Both the position numbers and the translations under genes were made by a program. Below are positions 7,976 to 16,880 of a stretch of DNA of 64,000 nt, in pieces (position 1 is the stretch's first letter; each line of letters begins with the position of its first letter). Location: contig NZ_SSBJ01000008.1 of the NCBI RefSeq assembly GCF_004795055.1, forward strand, positions 164,717 through 228,716, written 5' to 3'. The notes beneath the pieces are model-generated. The model ran no database searches, was not told the origin of the DNA, and worked only from the letters and a program-made list of their open reading frames with translations. The DNA comes from Streptomyces sp. A1136 (GTDB lineage: Bacteria > Actinomycetota > Actinomycetes > Streptomycetales > Streptomycetaceae).

Positions 7976-9304
7976 ATGAGCGACGCGACCGGGCCGACGG
8001 CCCCTCCCCCCGCCCCCGCCCCGGGGCCGCGCGCGGTCACCCGGTTCGCCGTGGTGCTGCGGACACCGGCCCGCCCCGGGGAACCGCTGTTCGCGCGGGC
8101 GCCGCGACCGTGGCAGCGGTGGATGCCGCTCGTCGTGAGCGCCGTGTTCGTGGTGGCGCTGCTGCCGGTGACCGTCGCGGTACTGACCAACGACTACGGC
8201 GCGGGCGGCGGCTGGGCGGGAGCGCTCGGCGTGGCGCAGACGGTGCCGCTGGTGCTCGCCGTGACCCGGCCGCTGGCCGCCTGGGGCATGGTGCTGCTCG
8301 CCGACACCGTCGGGGCGGTGCTGCTGATCCACGCCGACAAGGTGGCGGGCCATGCCTGGCCGTGGACGCCGATGGGCATCGTCGGCTACCTGCTGCTGAT
8401 GGTCTGCCTGGGGCTGCGCGCGTCGGTCCGGACGCTGGTCGGCGTCTGGTTGGCGACCGGAGCCGTCGGGGTCATGTTGGGCTTCTTCGCGCCCGCCGGG
8501 GTGACGAACACGGTCGCGCTCCTCTTCGTCCTGGGCGGCACCTTCCTCGCGCTGACGGGGGCGCTGCGCCTGCTGGGCGACGCGCAGCAGCGGATCGTGG
8601 AGCAGGAGGGCATCAGCGAGGCGGAGCGGTCCCGGCGCACCCTGCTGGAGGAACGGGCACGCATCGCGCGGGAGTTGCACGACGTGGTGGCGCACCACAT
8701 GTCGGTGATCACGGTGCAGGCCGATTCCGCGCCGTACCGGCTGCCGGGCATGGCGGAGCCGGTGCGGGAGGAGTTCGCCGCGATCGCGGCCTGTGCCCGC
8801 GAGTCGCTGGGCGAGATGCGGCGGCTGCTCACCGTGCTGCGCGGCGACGGCGGCGAGGCGGGTGCCGGGGAACGGGCTCCGCAGCCGGGGATCGACCGGC
8901 TCCAGCAGCTGGTGGAGGCGACCGTCCGGGCGGGGCAGCCGGTGGAGTTGTCCCTCGCGGCGGGGGCGGGGCGGGGCGTGCCGCCGGCGGTGGACCTGTC
9001 GGCGTACCGGATCGTTCAGGAGGCGCTGGCCAATGTGGTGCGGCACGCGCCGGGGGCGCCGACCCGGGTCTCGGTGACCCGTTCCCCCGAGGAACCGGAC
9101 GAGGTGCTCGTCCTGGTCGTCAACGGCCCCGCGCCGGGCGCCGTGGTGGCGGTGGAGACCTCGGGGACGGGCCACGGTCTGGTGGGGATGCGCGAGCGCG
9201 TACGGTTGACGGGCGGGACGCTCGACACCGGCCCGCTGCCCGAGGGCGGTTTCCGCGTCGCCGCCCGACTGCCCGTGAACCCTTCGGCCGAGGAGCCCAG
9301 TTGA
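7976..9304 (+). CDS. Two-component sensor histidine kinase (HisKA_3/NarL class)
   Basis: A 442-residue membrane kinase. About five or six hydrophobic segments between residues 45 and 200 form the sensor, with little extracytoplasmic loop. The HisKA_3 dimerisation helix carries the phospho-acceptor His235 in RELHDVVAHHMSVI. The HATPase region has the N-box EALANVVRHA and the G-box GTGHGLVGMRERV. The stop overlaps the TTG start of the response regulator by four bases, so the two form a translationally coupled pair. The signal is unknown; sensing through buried transmembrane helices often goes with cell-envelope stress. Confidence 0.9.
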   Translation: MSDATGPTAPPPAPAPGPRAVTRFAVVLRTPARPGEPLFARAPRPWQRWMPLVVSAVFVVALLPVTVAVLTNDYGAGGGWAGALGVAQTVPLVLAVTRPLAAWGMVLLADTVGAVLLIHADKVAGHAWPWTPMGIVGYLLLMVCLGLRASVRTLVGVWLATGAVGVMLGFFAPAGVTNTVALLFVLGGTFLALTGALRLLGDAQQRIVEQEGISEAERSRRTLLEERARIARELHDVVAHHMSVITVQADSAPYRLPGMAEPVREEFAAIAACARESLGEMRRLLTVLRGDGGEAGAGERAPQPGIDRLQQLVEATVRAGQPVELSLAAGAGRGVPPAVDLSAYRIVQEALANVVRHAPGAPTRVSVTRSPEEPDEVLVLVVNGPAPGAVVAVETSGTGHGLVGMRERVRLTGGTLDTGPLPEGGFRVAARLPVNPSAEEPS

Positions 9305-9981
9305 CCATCCGCGTGATCATCGTCGACGACCAGGCGATGGTGCGTGCGGGGTTCGCCGCACTGCTTTCCGCCCAGGCTGACATCGATGTGGTGGGTGAGG
9401 CGCCCGACGGGCGGGAGGGGGTGCGCGTCTCGCGCACCGTCCACCCGGACGTGGTGCTGATGGACGTACGGATGCCGGAGATGGACGGCCTCTCGGCCGC
9501 CCGGGAGATCCTCGCCCCGCCGCCGGGCGTGGTCCACCGGCCGAAGGTGTTGATGCTGACCACCTTCGACATCGACGACTACGTCTACGAGGCGCTGCGC
9601 GCGGGCGCGTCCGGGTTCCTCCTCAAGGACGCGCCGCCGGCCGACCTGATCGCGGCGGTGCGGATCGTCGCCTCGGGCGAGGCCCTGCTCGCCCCCTCGG
9701 TGACGCGTCGGCTGATCGCGGACTTCGTGCAGCAGCGGCCCGCGCCCCGCAAGGACCCGGCGCTGCGGTTGAACGGGCTGACGCCTCGTGAGACCGAGGT
9801 ACTGGAACTCATCGCGCGCGGGTTGTCGAACCAGGAGATCGCCGGGCACCTGGTGGTGGCCGAGCAGACCGTCAAGACCCACATCGGGCGGGTGCTGGGC
9901 AAGCTCGACCTCCGGGACCGGGCCCAGGCCGTCATCTTCGCCTACGAGGCGGGCCTGGTCCGGCCCGGCGACAGCGCCTGA
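9301..9981 (+). CDS. NarL/LuxR-type response regulator
   Basis: A 226-residue two-domain regulator. The receiver domain has the acidic pair DD at 9-10, phospho-acceptor Asp55 in LMDVRMPEMDG and the conserved Lys in FLLKDAPP near 105. The C-terminal LuxR helix-turn-helix reads LTPRETEVLELIARGLSNQEIAGHL, then EQTVKTHIGRVLGKL. The TTG start overlaps the kinase stop (TTGA). The nearest rightward target is the DUF1023 hydrolase/acyltransferase operon 124 bases downstream, which could be its regulon, although I cannot identify a binding site. Confidence 0.92.
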   Translation: MTIRVIIVDDQAMVRAGFAALLSAQADIDVVGEAPDGREGVRVSRTVHPDVVLMDVRMPEMDGLSAAREILAPPPGVVHRPKVLMLTTFDIDDYVYEALRAGASGFLLKDAPPADLIAAVRIVASGEALLAPSVTRRLIADFVQQRPAPRKDPALRLNGLTPRETEVLELIARGLSNQEIAGHLVVAEQTVKTHIGRVLGKLDLRDRAQAVIFAYEAGLVRPGDSA

Positions 9982-10105
9982 GTCCCGCGCCACTCCTCCT
10001 CCACCCCCTACGTGGGTATGAGGTGCGGCTTGGCTCCACGGTCCGACGTCCGTGCGGCCGTCTCCTTCCTACCTTCTGCCTCACCACGAGGAGAGGGGAA
10101 AGCGG

Positions 10106-11152
10106 ATGCGCCGCTTCGGAAGGACGCTGGCCGCCGCCGCGCTGACGGTGACGCTGGTCGCGGGGACGGCCGGCTGGGCGGGCGCGGACAGCGTGACGCC
10201 GGTCACCGGACCGCCGCCGGGTACGGCCGCCTGGCTGGCCGAGGCGCTGCCGGGCCGGCCCCTGCCCGACCCGGCGACGGCCTCGGCGTCCGAGGTCGCC
10301 CGGCTCTTCGCGGGCCTCGACGACGCCCGGCGGCGGGACCTCCTGAGCCGCCACCCCCTGGTGGTGGGCAATCTGGACGGGGCTCCGCCCGCCCTGCGGT
10401 ACGAGGCCAACCGGCTGGCGATCACCGCCACGGGTGACGCCCGGTACGCCTCCCTGGCCCGTCCCGGCCGGCAGATCCTGTCCTTCGACCCGCGCGGCCG
10501 GGGGCAGGTCGCCGAGGTGTTCGGGGACCTGGAGCACGCGGCCCACGTCGCGGTGATCGTCCCGGGTTCCGACAACGACGCGGCCGGCCACGACACGGCG
10601 CGCGGACCCGCCACCGGCCCCGCCGGAATGGCCCGGGCGCTGCGCTCCGCGACCGGGGGTTCCGGCACCGCCGTGGTGGCCTGGACGGGTTACACCACGC
10701 CCGTCGGGGTCGGCCTCGACGCGGCCGAAGGACGGCTGGCCGAGGCGGGCGCCGTACGGCTGGCCCGGTTCACGGCCGGCCTCGACGCGGTCGGCGCCCC
10801 CGACCCGGCGCTGTTCTGCCACAGTTACGGCTCGGTGGTCTGCGGGCTCGCGGCCCGCCACACCGACGCCGCCGACATCGTCGTGTTCGGCTCGCCCGGC
10901 ATGCGGGCCGGCGACGCCGCCGCACTGCACACCGGCGCCCGCGTCTGGGCGGCCCGGGGCCCCTCCGACTGGATCGCCGACGTCCCGAACGTGGAACTGG
11001 CCGGCCTCGGCCACGGCACCGACCCCACCTCCGCCGCGTTCGGCGCCCGTCGGGTGCCCGCCACCGATGTGGCCGGTCACACCGGCTACTTCGCCCCCGG
11101 AACCCGGTCCCTGGCGGCCTTCGCCGCGATCGCGACGGGAGACGTCCGATGA
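10106..11152 (+). CDS. Secreted alpha/beta hydrolase, DUF1023 family
   Basis: A 348-residue protein with a clear signal peptide (MRRFGRTLAAAALTVTLVAG, cleavage near WAGA). The DUF1023 fold shows strand residues HVAVIVPG, the conserved WTGY, and the nucleophile elbow CHSYGS with Ser240; DWI and GHGTDP match the later catalytic regions. Members are lipase or esterase-like hydrolases of unknown substrate. The ATG at 10106 is preceded by GAGGAG; upstream codons to 10052 lack a ribosome site. Its stop overlaps the acyltransferase start (ATGA), so an exported hydrolase is tightly coupled to a membrane acyltransferase, suggesting opposite or sequential actions on an envelope lipid or polymer. Confidence 0.85.
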   Translation: MRRFGRTLAAAALTVTLVAGTAGWAGADSVTPVTGPPPGTAAWLAEALPGRPLPDPATASASEVARLFAGLDDARRRDLLSRHPLVVGNLDGAPPALRYEANRLAITATGDARYASLARPGRQILSFDPRGRGQVAEVFGDLEHAAHVAVIVPGSDNDAAGHDTARGPATGPAGMARALRSATGGSGTAVVAWTGYTTPVGVGLDAAEGRLAEAGAVRLARFTAGLDAVGAPDPALFCHSYGSVVCGLAARHTDAADIVVFGSPGMRAGDAAALHTGARVWAARGPSDWIADVPNVELAGLGHGTDPTSAAFGARRVPATDVAGHTGYFAPGTRSLAAFAAIATGDVR

Positions 11153-12381
11153 GCGCCACGACCACGCGGCGCACGCCGGGGACCGCGCTGCGTGCCGCGG
11201 CCGCCAGGATCGAGCGGCGCACCCCCGCACACCGGGACCGGGCGATCGACGGACTGCGCGCCCTCGCGCTGCTCGCGGTGCCGACCGGGCACTGGCTGCT
11301 CGGCGGATTCACCCTCGACTCCGAGGGCGGACTGCACAACGCGAGCCCGCTGTCGGCGTTCGGCGCCCTGGCCCCGGCGAGCTGGGTGCTCCAGATGCTC
11401 GGCGTCTTCTTCCTCGTCGGCGGCTACGCCTCCGCTCTGTCCTTCCGCCGCCGCCCGGGTTCGACCGGGGCGTGGCTCGGGGGCCGGATCGCCCGGCTCG
11501 GGCGGCCGGTGCTCGGGGTGACGGCCGTCTGGGCCCTGGCGGCTCCGGCGCTGTTCGCGCTGGGGGTGCCGGAGGCCACGTTGCGGACCGGGGCGACGCT
11601 GGTGGTCCAACCCCTGTGGTTCGTCGGCGTGTATGTGGTGGTCACCGCGCTGACCCCGTACTGCGTGCGGGCGGCGCACCGGCTCGGCGGGTGGGCGGCG
11701 GCCCCGCTGCTCGCCACCGTCGCGGTGGTGGACGCCCTGCGCTACGGGCCGCTCGCCGACTCGCTGCCCGACTGGTTGTCCCTGCTGAACATCCTGCCGG
11801 GATGGTTGTTCGCGTACCAGCTGGGCGTGGCCTGGGGCGAGGGCCGGATCGGGCGGCGCGGGGCGTGGGCGCTGCTGGTGGGCGGGGTCGCGCTGTTCGC
11901 GACGCTGCTGACGGTCTTCCACTACCCCGCGTCGATGGTCGGGGTGCCCGGCGAGGCCCGGACCAACTCGCACCCGCCGTCGCTGTTGGTGCTCGCGCTC
12001 GCGGCCGCCCAGTCGGGTGCGGCGATGCTGCTGCGCGATCGGCTGGCGAGGCTGCTGGCGCGGCCCGCGCTGTGGGCGCCGGTCGTGGTGATCAACCTGT
12101 GCGCGATGACGATCCTGTGCTGGCACCAGAGCGCCATGCTGGCGGCTGCCGTCCCCGGCTCGTTCGTCGGGGACCTGGCGGGTCTGACGACGGCTCCCGA
12201 CAGCCCGGGGTGGATCGCGGCCCGGCTGGCCTGGATGCCGCTGTTCGCCGTCCTGTTGGTGGGCATCGCCCGCTACGCACGCCGCTTCGAGGAGCCGTGG
12301 ACCCGGGCGAGTGCGGTGCGCCGGACCGTGGCGGGCGTCTTGGCGGCCGGTTTCGCGGTGTTCGCCCTGGGTCTGGCGTGA
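11149..12381 (+). CDS. Acyltransferase-3-family membrane protein
   Basis: A 410-residue polytopic protein with about ten transmembrane helices. The opening RDRAIDGLRALALLAVPTGHW is the acyltransferase-3 signature, including the R/D near residue 27 and the catalytic-type His in GHW. LGVFFLVGGYAS follows, as in the family. Such proteins transfer acetyl or longer acyl groups across the membrane to sugars, peptides or lipids. Start ATG overlaps the DUF1023 stop by four bases. It converges on DUF350 with a 9-base gap and no visible terminator. Confidence 0.85.
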   Translation: MSATTTRRTPGTALRAAAARIERRTPAHRDRAIDGLRALALLAVPTGHWLLGGFTLDSEGGLHNASPLSAFGALAPASWVLQMLGVFFLVGGYASALSFRRRPGSTGAWLGGRIARLGRPVLGVTAVWALAAPALFALGVPEATLRTGATLVVQPLWFVGVYVVVTALTPYCVRAAHRLGGWAAAPLLATVAVVDALRYGPLADSLPDWLSLLNILPGWLFAYQLGVAWGEGRIGRRGAWALLVGGVALFATLLTVFHYPASMVGVPGEARTNSHPPSLLVLALAAAQSGAAMLLRDRLARLLARPALWAPVVVINLCAMTILCWHQSAMLAAAVPGSFVGDLAGLTTAPDSPGWIAARLAWMPLFAVLLVGIARYARRFEEPWTRASAVRRTVAGVLAAGFAVFALGLA

Positions 12382-12390
12382 GGGGGCCGT

Positions 12391-12813
12391 TCAGGCGATG
12401 GAGGCGGCGACGACGGCCGCCACGGCGAGATTGCAGGAGGCGGTGACCCAGACCGCCGGGTGCGGCTCCGGGTCGACCACGATGGCGCCCAGCTTGCCGG
12501 GGGTCACCAGGTCCAGCACCAGGAAGGCCACCGCCATCAGCACCAGGCCGAGCACGCCGAACGCCGCGGTGGACAGCAGGCCCTTGCCGAAGTCCTCGTA
12601 CGTCGTCCAGATCGAGGTGAACACGATGCCGCCGATGCCGAGCAGCGCGGAACTGAGCAACAGCGCGGCGTTGCGGTTGCGCTCCTCCCAGATCTGCCGC
12701 GGGAGCTTCCCCGGCGTCAGTACGTCCACCAGGACGATGCCGAGTACCAGCAGCACCAGGCCGAGGGCTCCGAAGGCGCTGGTCCGGCCGAGTCCGTCGA
12801 GGATGTCACTCAT
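12391..12813 (-). CDS. DUF350-domain membrane protein
   Basis: A 140-residue protein with four predicted transmembrane helices arranged as two similar halves (GALGLVLLVLGIVLVDVLTPGK and GVLGLVLMAVAFLVLDLVTPGK), the DUF350 repeat with its conserved D..TPGK ends. Function is unknown; in many bacteria DUF350 genes lie beside ATP-grasp or glutathionylspermidine-synthase-like genes. That is notable because the divergent neighbour here is an ATP-grasp fusion. The start ATG at 12813 has only a weak ribosome site. Confidence 0.85.
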   Translation of the reverse strand: MSDILDGLGRTSAFGALGLVLLVLGIVLVDVLTPGKLPRQIWEERNRNAALLLSSALLGIGGIVFTSIWTTYEDFGKGLLSTAAFGVLGLVLMAVAFLVLDLVTPGKLGAIVVDPEPHPAVWVTASCNLAVAAVVAASIA

Positions 12814-12924
12814 GGGGAAACCTGTCTGCGCGTGGGAGGGAAGGTGTGGGTAGGAAGGGGTCGACCGTCGCGGGCCGGGCGAATCTACCGCACGTCCGGG
12901 CGGTGGACCATGGGAGGTCGGCAG

Positions 12925-14691
12925 GTGGAACGGCTCAGGGCCGCACGACCCGAGGAGGCGCGGGCGCTGACCGCGCTCGTCCTTCGCTCCAAGGCCCACT
13001 GGGGGTACGACGCGCAGTTCCTGGCCTCCTGCGCAGCGGAGTTGACGCTCCGCCCGGACGAGGTGACGGCCCGGCGGGTGGTGGTCGCGCAGGACGGGCG
13101 CGGCGCCGTGGTGGGCCTGGCCTCCCTGGAGGGTGCGGGGGTACGGGCGCGGCTCGGGCTGCTGTTCGTGGAGCCGGCGGCCATCGGTCGGGGCGTGGGG
13201 CGGCTGTTGTACCGGGACGTGCTGCGCCGGGCGACCGCTCTGGGCGTGGGGCGGCTGCTGATCGACGCCGATCCGCACGCGGCGGGGTTCTACCGGGCGA
13301 TGGGCGCGGTCGCCGGCCCGAGCGGCCCGGAGGGGCTGGTGCGGTTCGAGGTGGCGCCGGTCGCCCTCCCCGGGTGGGCGCGGGCGTGGACGGGCGGGGC
13401 CAGATCGGTGCACGTCGGCAACGTCGCCGAGTTCAACGCGCAGTTCGCCGACGCGTCCCTGGACCGGGAGCAGCTCGCCGCGCACCACTACGCCGCGCTG
13501 GCCGCGTTCTACAGTCCCGAACCGGCGGCCCTGGTGTTGCCGAAGCGGGTACCGGCGGGGTGGGCGGCCCTGGTGGGGCGGCAGTTGGGCTGGGGCGAGG
13601 TGGAGGTGTACGACGGTCTGGCGGAGTCGGGGCCGGGCCTGTCACGGGCCGTACTGGCCCGGCCGGCGCTGGTCGAGCGGCTGACGGGGGCCGGGCTGCC
13701 CCTCGTACCGTGGGGGCTGACGGAGCCCTTCGGGCGGCTGGCGGGCCGGCCCTGGCGACCGGACGAGTTGCGCCACGAGTCGAAGTCGGCCTCGCACGCC
13801 CTGTTCGGCCGCGTCCTGGCGGGCGGTGGGCACCCCGGGATCAGGCTGCCCGCGCAGTGGCGGGCCGCGACCCGGCGGGCGGCGGCGCGGATGCTGGCGC
13901 GGCGGGCCGCCGTCGGAGCGGGCTCGGTCCTCAAATCGGAGTACGGCGTGGGCGGTTCGGGGGTCACCGTCGTCACGCCGGAGCGGCTGCGCGCGGCCGG
14001 CGGGGCGCGGGCGCTGCTTCGGCGGCTGCCGCGCGGCCCGTTGCTCGTGGAGGAGTACGTGCCCGGCCCGGCGGCGGGTGAACCAGGCGGTGACCTGCGG
14101 GACCTCACCTACGACGGGTTCGTGGACGGAGCGGGCCGCGTCCACGAGGTGGGGGCGGCGGTGATGGACGTGGCCGACGGCGGCTACCAGGGGGCGACGG
14201 TCGGGCCGGGCGTGGTGCCCGCCGGGACGGAGGGGCCGCTGCTCGCCTTCGGCTGGGCCGTGGGTCGGGAGTTGGCGGCGGCCGGCTACCGGGGCTGGTT
14301 CGACGTGGACTTCGTCAGCGACGGGGCGGGGGGCCTTGCCCCGACCGAGACCAACCTGCGCCTGACCGGGCCGGCCATCGCCTTCATGGTGGCGGCCCGA
14401 CTCGACGCGCTGCGGGGCGCGGGACACCTCGTACGGATCGCGGACCGGGTGGACCTCGGGGCACGGCTGCCGGACGCACAGCTCGACGAGCTGTGCGGGG
14501 AGCTGGCCCGGGCCTGCGCGCGGCTGGGGGCGGTGTTCGTCCCGGCGATCCCGACGGCGGCGTTCGAGCCGGCGCCCTGGCTGGGCGTTCTGGTGGCCGC
14601 GCACAGCAGGCAGGTGCTGGACGCGGCCGAGGCGCTGGTACGGACGGAGGCCCTCGCGGTGGGGCGGCCCTTCACGGACGGACCCGCGTGA
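12925..14691 (+). CDS. GNAT acetyltransferase fused to an ATP-grasp ligase
   Basis: A 588-residue two-domain protein. Residues 1-145 are a GNAT N-acyltransferase (LRAARPEEARALTAL, then VEPAAIGRGVGRLLY as the acetyl-CoA pyrophosphate loop, then GFYRAMGA). The rest is a pre-ATP-grasp plus ATP-grasp module: nucleotide-binding Lys in VLKSEYGVGGSG, hinge LLVEEYVPG, and the metal-binding pair in FDVDFVSD and PTETNLRLTGP. ATP-grasp ligases form amide bonds through acyl-phosphates, so the fusion could ligate and acylate one substrate. I prefer GTG at 12925, 7 bases after GGAGG, over ATG at 12910. It is divergent from DUF350. I cannot place it in a named family. Confidence 0.8.
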   Translation: MERLRAARPEEARALTALVLRSKAHWGYDAQFLASCAAELTLRPDEVTARRVVVAQDGRGAVVGLASLEGAGVRARLGLLFVEPAAIGRGVGRLLYRDVLRRATALGVGRLLIDADPHAAGFYRAMGAVAGPSGPEGLVRFEVAPVALPGWARAWTGGARSVHVGNVAEFNAQFADASLDREQLAAHHYAALAAFYSPEPAALVLPKRVPAGWAALVGRQLGWGEVEVYDGLAESGPGLSRAVLARPALVERLTGAGLPLVPWGLTEPFGRLAGRPWRPDELRHESKSASHALFGRVLAGGGHPGIRLPAQWRAATRRAAARMLARRAAVGAGSVLKSEYGVGGSGVTVVTPERLRAAGGARALLRRLPRGPLLVEEYVPGPAAGEPGGDLRDLTYDGFVDGAGRVHEVGAAVMDVADGGYQGATVGPGVVPAGTEGPLLAFGWAVGRELAAAGYRGWFDVDFVSDGAGGLAPTETNLRLTGPAIAFMVAARLDALRGAGHLVRIADRVDLGARLPDAQLDELCGELARACARLGAVFVPAIPTAAFEPAPWLGVLVAAHSRQVLDAAEALVRTEALAVGRPFTDGPA

Positions 14692-14731
14692 GCGGAGGGA
14701 CGCCGACGGTCGGGGGGGCGGGGGCGGCGCC

Positions 14732-16741
14732 TCAGTCGTCGGTTCCGGCGGCCTGGGCCGGTTTCCGGGTGAGGTAGAAGGCCACGACGGCCCCGGCGAT
14801 CATCAGGGGGATGTTGAAGGTGTAGACGAGGGCGGCCTGGCGCGGCCAGTCGTGCTTGGCGGCGAGCCGGTAGAGGTTGTCCTGGGGCCACCAGGCGACG
14901 AGCAGGTAGACGACGGCCAGGTGGGCGGCCCGGGTCAGGGCGCGGCCCTGGCCGTGGCGCCGCATCCGGGCGCCGCCGCCGAACAGGAAGACGACGCCCA
15001 CCGCGAAGGCCAGCGCCTCGAAGACGTAGAGGACGAAGAAGAGGGCCGCCCAGGGGGCTGGCACCCCGGTGAGGTCGGTCGAGCCGGGCCAGAACGCGCC
15101 GGTGAGCGCGAGAGCGACGAGCGTCAGGGCGAACACCACGCAACCGGTGGCGCACCCGGGCGAGAGCGTCTCGCCGCCGCCGCCCGCGTACTTGCCCGCG
15201 CCCCGGGCGGCCCGCGCGGGGTCGCCCGGCCGGGCGGGCCGGGGCAGGGCGGTGCGGTCTTCGCGGCCGGCCCGGTCCCGGGGCAGGGCGCTCAGCGGGA
15301 CCACGGTGCGCGGGAGGTGCTCCACGGGCACCTCGCCGGCGAGGCGGGCCCGCAGCGCGGTGACGTCGGGCAGTCGGCCGCCCGGGGGCCCGGGTGGTGG
15401 CGCGAGGTAGGCGACGAGGCCGCGGGCGCCGACCCGGGGGCGTTTGTCGGGATCGTCGTCCCGGGCGTCGGCGACGAGCGCGGACCCCACGCCGTCATGC
15501 CCCCGGATCAGGGACTCCAGGTGGTGGGGGTCGAGGTGGTCGCGGTCGACGGTGATCCGGTCGCGGAGCCGGCCGCGGAACTCCAGCAGGCCGTCGGCGC
15601 GTAGCAGGCCGAGGTCGCCGGTGGGTATCGCGTCCCCGCCGTCGGGCGGGGTGAGCAGGATCTGTCCCTCCCGCAGGTCGGCGCGGCAGCCCGGGAAGGG
15701 GACCCCGATCAGCGCGAGACGTTCCGGGGCGGCGGGCGGCCCGGGCAGCCGGGAGGGCTCGAACCAGGTGCCGATCCCGGCGCTCTCGGTGGTCCCGTAG
15801 AGGGCGAGGACGCGCGCGCCGGGCCGCAGGCGGGCGTGCAGGGCGGCGTGTTCGTCGAGGTAGAGACGGTCCCCGGTGACGGTGACCATGCGCAGCGACC
15901 GGTCGGGCGCCCCGGCGCGGGCCGGGGTCCCGGGGGCCTGCGGGCGGTCACCGAGCAGCAGTCGGACGGCCCCGGCCGGGTCGGTGTGCAAGACGGTCAC
16001 GGCGTTGGCCTCGACCGCCGAGCGGACGCTCTGCGTCGACCAGGGGCCGCGCTCGGCCAGGACCAGGGCGCCGCCGGTGCACAGGGCTCGGGGCCAGCCG
16101 GCGGCGAAGGCGGTCACATCGGGTCGTGCGGTGATCAGGTGCCGGTCGCCGGGATCCGGCGCCGCCACCTCGGCCCAGCTGTCGCAGACGGCGAGCAGCA
16201 GGGGGTGGCTGATGGGCACGGGGCGCGGTGCGGTCGCCCCGGTGAACACGAGCGCGGCGGTGCTCCGCTCGCGCGTCGCGGGGGTGGGCCGGTCGGCGGG
16301 CCGCTCCGCGATGGCGGCCGCCTCGGCGTCGAGGCGGATGAACCGCAGGGCCCGTCCGTCGTCGAGGCGGGGGTGGTGCGCGCCGTCGGTGAGGACGGCG
16401 TCGGGCCGGATGGCGGTGAGCTGCCGTTGTCCGGTGTGCGGGTCGGCGACGTCGATCAGGGCGTAGGTCGCGCCGGCTTTGAGGACGGCGAGGAGGGCGA
16501 CGACGAGCTCCGGCTGCCGTGCGGTGCCCACGGCCACGAGGCCTTGCTCGGGCAGCCCGGCGGCGAGGAGGTGGTGGGCCAGCCGGTTGGCGCGGGCATC
16601 GAGCTGCCCGTAGGTGAGACGGTCCGGTCCGGCGATGAGCGCGCCCGCCTCGGGGGCGTCGTGCGCGCACTGTTCGAAACGCCGGAGGACACTGTCGAGG
16701 GTCTGCCGTCCTGGAGGGGTGGTCTCTGATCCCTGCGTCAT
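14732..16741 (-). CDS. Membrane-anchored acyl-adenylate (ANL)-like protein, probably degenerate
   Basis: A 669-residue protein. Residues 1-515 follow the ANL fold (LTYGQLDARANRLAHHLLAAGL, LYGTTESAG as A5, TGDLGLLRADG as A7), and the last 140 residues hold four transmembrane helices. Key positions deviate: the A3 phosphate loop, normally TSGTTGxPKG, reads FTGATAPRPVPIS without its Lys, and the A10 lysine of the usual NGKVDR is replaced in RAGREDR. I therefore doubt ordinary adenylation activity. The start ATG at 16741 has no clear ribosome site. It converges on the GNAT/ATP-grasp gene (40-base gap). A membrane-tethered substrate-binding or regulatory role is inference. Confidence 0.7.
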   Translation of the reverse strand: MTQGSETTPPGRQTLDSVLRRFEQCAHDAPEAGALIAGPDRLTYGQLDARANRLAHHLLAAGLPEQGLVAVGTARQPELVVALLAVLKAGATYALIDVADPHTGQRQLTAIRPDAVLTDGAHHPRLDDGRALRFIRLDAEAAAIAERPADRPTPATRERSTAALVFTGATAPRPVPISHPLLLAVCDSWAEVAAPDPGDRHLITARPDVTAFAAGWPRALCTGGALVLAERGPWSTQSVRSAVEANAVTVLHTDPAGAVRLLLGDRPQAPGTPARAGAPDRSLRMVTVTGDRLYLDEHAALHARLRPGARVLALYGTTESAGIGTWFEPSRLPGPPAAPERLALIGVPFPGCRADLREGQILLTPPDGGDAIPTGDLGLLRADGLLEFRGRLRDRITVDRDHLDPHHLESLIRGHDGVGSALVADARDDDPDKRPRVGARGLVAYLAPPPGPPGGRLPDVTALRARLAGEVPVEHLPRTVVPLSALPRDRAGREDRTALPRPARPGDPARAARGAGKYAGGGGETLSPGCATGCVVFALTLVALALTGAFWPGSTDLTGVPAPWAALFFVLYVFEALAFAVGVVFLFGGGARMRRHGQGRALTRAAHLAVVYLLVAWWPQDNLYRLAAKHDWPRQAALVYTFNIPLMIAGAVVAFYLTRKPAQAAGTDD

Positions 16742-16842
16742 GGACCGATGATGCCACCCCCGAAGGGCCACGCCGAGGGAGTGAACAGGCGTGCGGTGAA
16801 ATGGAGTTGGGGGGTTCCGGAGGTCTGGTCCGCCTGCGGCCG

Positions 16843-16873
16843 TTGACCTCAAGCATGGTTGAGGTCTTAACCT
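16843..16873 (+). promoter_or_regulatory. MerR/SoxR-type promoter with 19-base spacer
   Basis: The -35 TTGACC (16843-16848) and -10 TAACCT (16868-16873) are separated by 19 bases, the hallmark of MerR-family activated promoters. The spacer holds a perfect 8+6+8 inverted repeat, GACCTCAA / TTGAGGTC, at 16845-16866; its inner core differs by little from the SoxR box CCTCAAGTTAACTTGAGG. The predicted transcription start coincides with the ATG at 16881, giving a leaderless mRNA. No MerR-family gene is in the window, so the activator would act in trans. Confidence 0.7.
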
Positions 16874-16880
16874 TCGGTGC

